A DNA stretch of 64,000 bases from Candidatus Manganitrophus sp. (GTDB lineage: Bacteria > Nitrospirota > Nitrospiria > SBBL01 > Manganitrophaceae): contig CP114561.1 of assembly GCA_028865235.1 (NCBI GenBank), positions 4,050,001 through 4,114,000 of the forward strand, read 5' to 3'. A model generated the notes under the pieces. The model worked only from the letters and a program-made list of their open reading frames with translations. It did not search any database and was not told the origin of the DNA. Positions 61,245-64,000 of the stretch are shown piece by piece. Numbering within the stretch: the first letter of the stretch is position 1; every line of letters begins with the position of its first letter. Made by a program: the position numbers and the translations under genes.

Positions 61245-62099
61245 CTAAGAAAGGACTTCATCTTCAAAAACGTTGCGAAGTGTGACGTATTTTTCACCGA
61301 ACTTTTGGATCAGCTCTTTTTCGAACCGGCTGATGATTTTGGCGATATAAATATCATGCTTCACATAATCTTCCGCGATCATCGTGAATCCTCTGTTCCT
61401 GCTCCAGGCTCCTTCGGTTTTTCCTTCTCGGCTGATGTTTCCCATCAACACTTCTTGTGAATCGACCACGATCACCAGCGCGCGTCCCTGTTTTTCGGCA
61501 TAGAGGGTGTCTTCGATCGGGTGGTAGTAGACCTGCCCCACGCGGATCTTGGGAGGCCCGAAGTGAACCAGGGCAATCTGCACCCCGCGCTGCTCGGCGG
61601 CGCGGAGGGGACCTTCGAGTGCGGCGAGCTCTTCGTTCCAGAGAGAAAGGAGAATGACTTTTTTAGCCGATTCGATCATCTGGAAGGCCTTCTCGACCAG
61701 ACGGTCATGATCGACGATGTTCCAGACATAGCTTGCCTCTTTGTTCCCATTCAACCCGCTGAAGACGCCGCGCAGCGATTGAAGCGTTTTCTGGACCCCA
61801 TGTTGGTACTGGGAGAGAAACTCGTCCGGATGCTGGGGAATATAACGTTTGGCCCGTGCGTCTTCCTCGTCGATCGACACGATCATCCCTTTTTCTTTGA
61901 GTTTGTTGAGGACCTCATAGATTTTTGAGGAAGGGACGCCCGATTCCTTGCCGATTTCGTAGGCGGTCGACGGGTTTTTCTGAACGAGGGCAAGATACGA
62001 TTTTGCCTCATATTCAGAAAAACCGATTTCGGAGAATTGGTTGATGATTTCTTTGATCTTTAATGTTTTCAAGAAGGGGGTGACCTCTGGAAAAGCCAT
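61245..62099 (-). CDS. TrmB-family transcriptional regulator
   Basis: 284 residues. The N-terminal winged helix reads FSEIGFSEYEAKSYLALVQK, NPSTAYEIGKESGVPSSKIY, EVLNKLKEKGMI: the TrmB pattern. A C-terminal phospholipase D-like sensor region includes ASYVWNIVDHDRLVEKAFQM and ALVIVVDSQEVLMGN. TrmB proteins bind sugars or other small effectors and repress or activate transport and central metabolism genes. The stop TAG overlaps the ribosome site of gltB, so it probably controls nitrogen assimilation genes and itself. The start at 62099 (GTGAGG ahead) lies next to a palindrome. Confidence 0.82.
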   Translation of the reverse strand: MAFPEVTPFLKTLKIKEIINQFSEIGFSEYEAKSYLALVQKNPSTAYEIGKESGVPSSKIYEVLNKLKEKGMIVSIDEEDARAKRYIPQHPDEFLSQYQHGVQKTLQSLRGVFSGLNGNKEASYVWNIVDHDRLVEKAFQMIESAKKVILLSLWNEELAALEGPLRAAEQRGVQIALVHFGPPKIRVGQVYYHPIEDTLYAEKQGRALVIVVDSQEVLMGNISREGKTEGAWSRNRGFTMIAEDYVKHDIYIAKIISRFEKELIQKFGEKYVTLRNVFEDEVLS

Positions 62100-62101
62100 C
62101 C

Positions 62102-62119
62102 TCACTACTGGGGTAGTGA
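62102..62119. promoter_or_regulatory. Palindromic candidate operator at the TrmB start
   Basis: TCACTAC-TGGG-GTAGTGA, a perfect seven-base inverted repeat with a four-base centre, three bases from the regulator's ATG and just downstream of its promoter. The position suits autoregulation. Confidence 0.5.
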
Positions 62120-62138
62120 CTAGGCTGATAATTCCTCT

Positions 62139-62167
62139 AACTAACATGCAGTTGATACGCTTGTCAA
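62139..62167 (-). promoter_or_regulatory. Putative promoter of the TrmB-gltBD unit
   Basis: Minus strand consensus TTGACA (62167-62162), 17 bases, TTAGTT (62144-62139). The -10 box is weak, which would suit an activated or regulated promoter. Confidence 0.4.
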
Positions 62168-62393
62168 GAAGAAAAAGGGAATCGAGCTTGTTTGAAGCAA
62201 GAGCAGATGAGAAACGAAAAAAATGGCGATTTGTGTCGGCGCCATTGGAGCGCTCCGGATCGCGTTTGTTCTCAGTGATGATTAGGATTTATACCTATTC
62301 ACCATTAGTATTGAATTCGATTGAGAGCATTCGTTAAGATCTAAATCCGAAGCGGTATTTACCCATTTAACCAGAGGATGATCAAAAGTCTCA

Positions 62394-62630
62394 ATGCAGA
62401 AGGACAAGAAGAACGAACGCAGACCGTTGACTCCGCGAGAGATAGAAGTCATTCGTTACGTGGCCGAAGGCTATAAAAACAAAGATATCGCCGAGAAGCT
62501 GGGGATCCAAATCAAAACGGTGGAAACCCATCGGACGAACATCAACAACAAGCTCGGTTTCAACCACGTTTCTCAGCTGATTATCTATGCCATCCAGAAA
62601 AAGTTGATTAAGATAGAGATAGAAGAGTAG
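62394..62630 (+). CDS. Stand-alone LuxR-type helix-turn-helix protein
   Basis: 78 residues containing only the GerE/LuxR DNA-binding domain: RRPLTPREIEVIRYVAEGYK, NKDIAEKLGIQIKTVETHRT and NINNKLGFNHVSQLIIYAIQ. There is no receiver or ligand-binding domain, as in small GerE-type regulators. It starts at 62394 with no strong ribosome site. It could be the output of one of the HisKA_3 kinases only through another receiver, since it lacks one itself. Confidence 0.85.
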   Translation: MQKDKKNERRPLTPREIEVIRYVAEGYKNKDIAEKLGIQIKTVETHRTNINNKLGFNHVSQLIIYAIQKKLIKIEIEE

Positions 62631-62800
62631 TTCGAAGTCATTGCTCCATCCTCCGATACCGAACGAACAGTCCCTCTTAATTTAATCTTAGATCCTTACC
62701 GGTTTCAATTCTGTAGAAATTTCTATAGTCTCATCGCGCTTGCTTAAAGAGAGACCAATTAAAAATTGCCTTTCAGCCGCAGTTCAGGTATATCCAGACC

Positions 62801-63487
62801 GTGGACGCTCAGGGGGAGACACGTCTGGATCGGATCATTCGGCTCGTATTGATTTTCTTGCTATTGTTATCCGCAGAGGGAAAAACGGCGGCTGCGGAGG
62901 AATGGAACCCTTCCGATTATGGGTGGTTTCTTGCGGGAGGGGCGGCCGGGTTTATCTTACACGAAGGGGCCCATGCCCTGGTGGCCGAGTCGCTCGGCTT
63001 TGATGCGCGGCTCGAATCGCGGGGGAAACCGATTCCGTTTGTCGTCGTCCGTTATGACCTCGTCTCAACCAGAGATGAGAACGGACAGATTCTGTATACC
63101 GATGAGGCGGGAAGGCCGGTCTCCGACGGAGCGCAGAAGCAGTATGCGATCGCCTCGGCCGGAATCAACAGCCAAAACATCACCTCCGAGATCATCCTGA
63201 CGCTCCATCCGAATCTGCGTGAGGAGCGCAGGCCCTTCTTGAAGGGGGTCCTCGCTTTCGACATTGTTGTCTCGGCCGGATATGCCCTCATCGGCCGGAA
63301 AGACCCCGACGGCGATCTGCGCGGGATGTCGGAGGCGCTTGACGTGAGCGACAAATGGATGGCAACCCTCGTGTTATTGCCGGCGGCGGTGGACACCTAC
63401 CGTTACTTTTATCCGGAGTCCCGCTGGGCCCCCTGGGTCAGTCGGGGATCGAAAGCCTATCTCTTGGGACTGGCGTTCCGATGGTAA
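62801..63487 (+). CDS. Membrane-associated protein with HExxH motif, function unknown
   Basis: 228 residues. An N-terminal hydrophobic segment (IIRLVLIFLLLLSAEG, ending near AAA) looks like a signal peptide. A second hydrophobic segment carries GFILHEGAHALVAESLGF; HEGAH is an HExxH zinc-protease motif placed in a membrane helix, as in M50-like proteins. No DG or NxxPxxxLDG second motif was found, so protease activity is uncertain. Further segments are FDIVVSAGYALIG and ATLVLLPAAVDTYRYF. The start is GTG without a clear site. Confidence 0.6.
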   Translation: MDAQGETRLDRIIRLVLIFLLLLSAEGKTAAAEEWNPSDYGWFLAGGAAGFILHEGAHALVAESLGFDARLESRGKPIPFVVVRYDLVSTRDENGQILYTDEAGRPVSDGAQKQYAIASAGINSQNITSEIILTLHPNLREERRPFLKGVLAFDIVVSAGYALIGRKDPDGDLRGMSEALDVSDKWMATLVLLPAAVDTYRYFYPESRWAPWVSRGSKAYLLGLAFRW

Positions 63488-63554
63488 CGATCTTCTCCTC
63501 GGATGGCGCCGGAGCCCTACACACGCCTTTTGAAATGTGTTAAGATCTCACCCC

Positions 63555-64000
63555 ATGAAACGGAAGTGGCTCGGTTTTCTTTCTCTATTGTTTCTGATTT
63601 CCGGAGCGGGTCTTCTTTTCTTCGGATCGACATCGGGTCAGACGATCGAACCGAATTTGGCCGACCCCGCTGCGCGAAAAGAGTGCCGCCTCTGTCACAA
63701 GGGGCCGGCGCGGCATCAGATCGACGATTCCCGCGACCCCTGGTGCGTGAACTGCCACCGGCTTCATAACCTGGGCGATATCTTGGGACTGGAGGCCTAC
63801 TTCCAACGGGCGGTCCGGGCCATTGAGCCGAAAAAAGGGGAGGAGATCATCGAACAGAAGATGGTCTTGATTCCGGCCGGCGAGTTTATCATGGGAGAGG
63901 ATTTTTTTAAAAAGAACGCCAGTCCGCGTCATAAAGTTTACCTGGATGATTACCATATCGATCTTTATGATGTGACCAACGCGCACTATAAGCGGTTTGT
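63555..64000 (+). CDS. Secreted haem-motif protein with formylglycine-generating-enzyme-like domain (cut by window edge)
   Basis: The ATG at 63555 opens a frame that leaves the window after 148 codons. It starts with a signal peptide (KRKWLGFLSLLFLISGAGLL), then has two CxxCH haem-binding motifs (ECRLCHKG and WCVNCHRL) about 23 residues apart. From residue about 100 it enters an FGE-sulfatase/SUMF1-type domain: VLIPAGEFIMGEDFF, PRHKVYLDDYHIDLYDVTNA. FGE-like domains are common as non-enzymatic modules. A c-type cytochrome module fused to one suggests an extracytoplasmic electron-transfer or scaffold protein. The C-terminal part is not visible. Confidence 0.75.
   Translation, partial: MKRKWLGFLSLLFLISGAGLLFFGSTSGQTIEPNLADPAARKECRLCHKGPARHQIDDSRDPWCVNCHRLHNLGDILGLEAYFQRAVRAIEPKKGEEIIEQKMVLIPAGEFIMGEDFFKKNASPRHKVYLDDYHIDLYDVTNAHYKRF

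Overview
The window looks like a chromosomal segment of a free-living Gram-negative bacterium with dense signalling genes. The very compact gene order, the many multi-PAS histidine kinases, the [4Fe-4S]-type PurF and the style of the housekeeping proteins would fit Nitrospirota or a nearby deep-branching phylum. That placement is inference; no rRNA or tRNA gene is present to test it. No CRISPR array, prophage or insertion sequence was seen.

Layout. (1) 1-7129: chemosensory cluster (MCP end, zinc-ribbon response regulator, HEAT-repeat protein, CheR, CheB, GAF protein, CheY), without CheA or CheW in view. (2) 7144-11612: purine genes purQ-purL-purF, closed by a bidirectional terminator shared with moaE. 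(3) 11760-20685: molybdopterin synthase (moaE, moaD), a NYN/LOTUS RNase-like protein, RecQ, CorA, an unusual biotin synthase, two thioredoxin-fold proteins, a DUF1841 protein and an aminotransferase. (4) 20747-35098: a minus-strand block of sensor kinases and receivers containing a duplicated module [PAS kinase, single receiver, receiver-HisKA_3 kinase]; one receiver copy has decayed to a 47-residue remnant. (5) 35480-48902: an alpha/beta hydrolase, an SPFH/zinc-ribbon cluster, a DUF457 membrane protein, FHA-GGDEF protein, DinB, a glycosyltransferase, a PAS kinase, a B12-type radical SAM protein and ExoD. (6) 48904-55067: RND exporter, methyltransferase, CBS protein, MtnB-like aldolase, DUF1059, exonuclease III and an HNH protein. 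(7) 55068-62099: a TrmB-family regulator followed by gltB and gltD. (8) 62394-64000: a LuxR-type helix-turn-helix protein, an HExxH membrane protein and the start of a haem-motif/formylglycine-enzyme-like protein.

Two quality problems shape the annotation. First, at least a dozen genes are broken by single-base indels, nearly all contractions of G/C (or A/T) runs; one added base restores an intact family-length protein. They are therefore described as whole genes. Second, from about 55,520 to 61,165 the sequence becomes visibly richer in GC and the gltB/gltD reading frame changes every 50-150 codons, while both ends of the two genes look native. This is best explained as an error-rich piece of another organism's gltBD spliced in by the assembler.

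The most biologically interesting signals are: six genes whose sigma70-type -10 box lies only 6-9 bases before the start codon and that lack a Shine-Dalgarno sequence (probable leaderless mRNAs); a biotin synthase lacking two of the auxiliary-cluster cysteines; and the duplicated sensory module with its receiver remnant.
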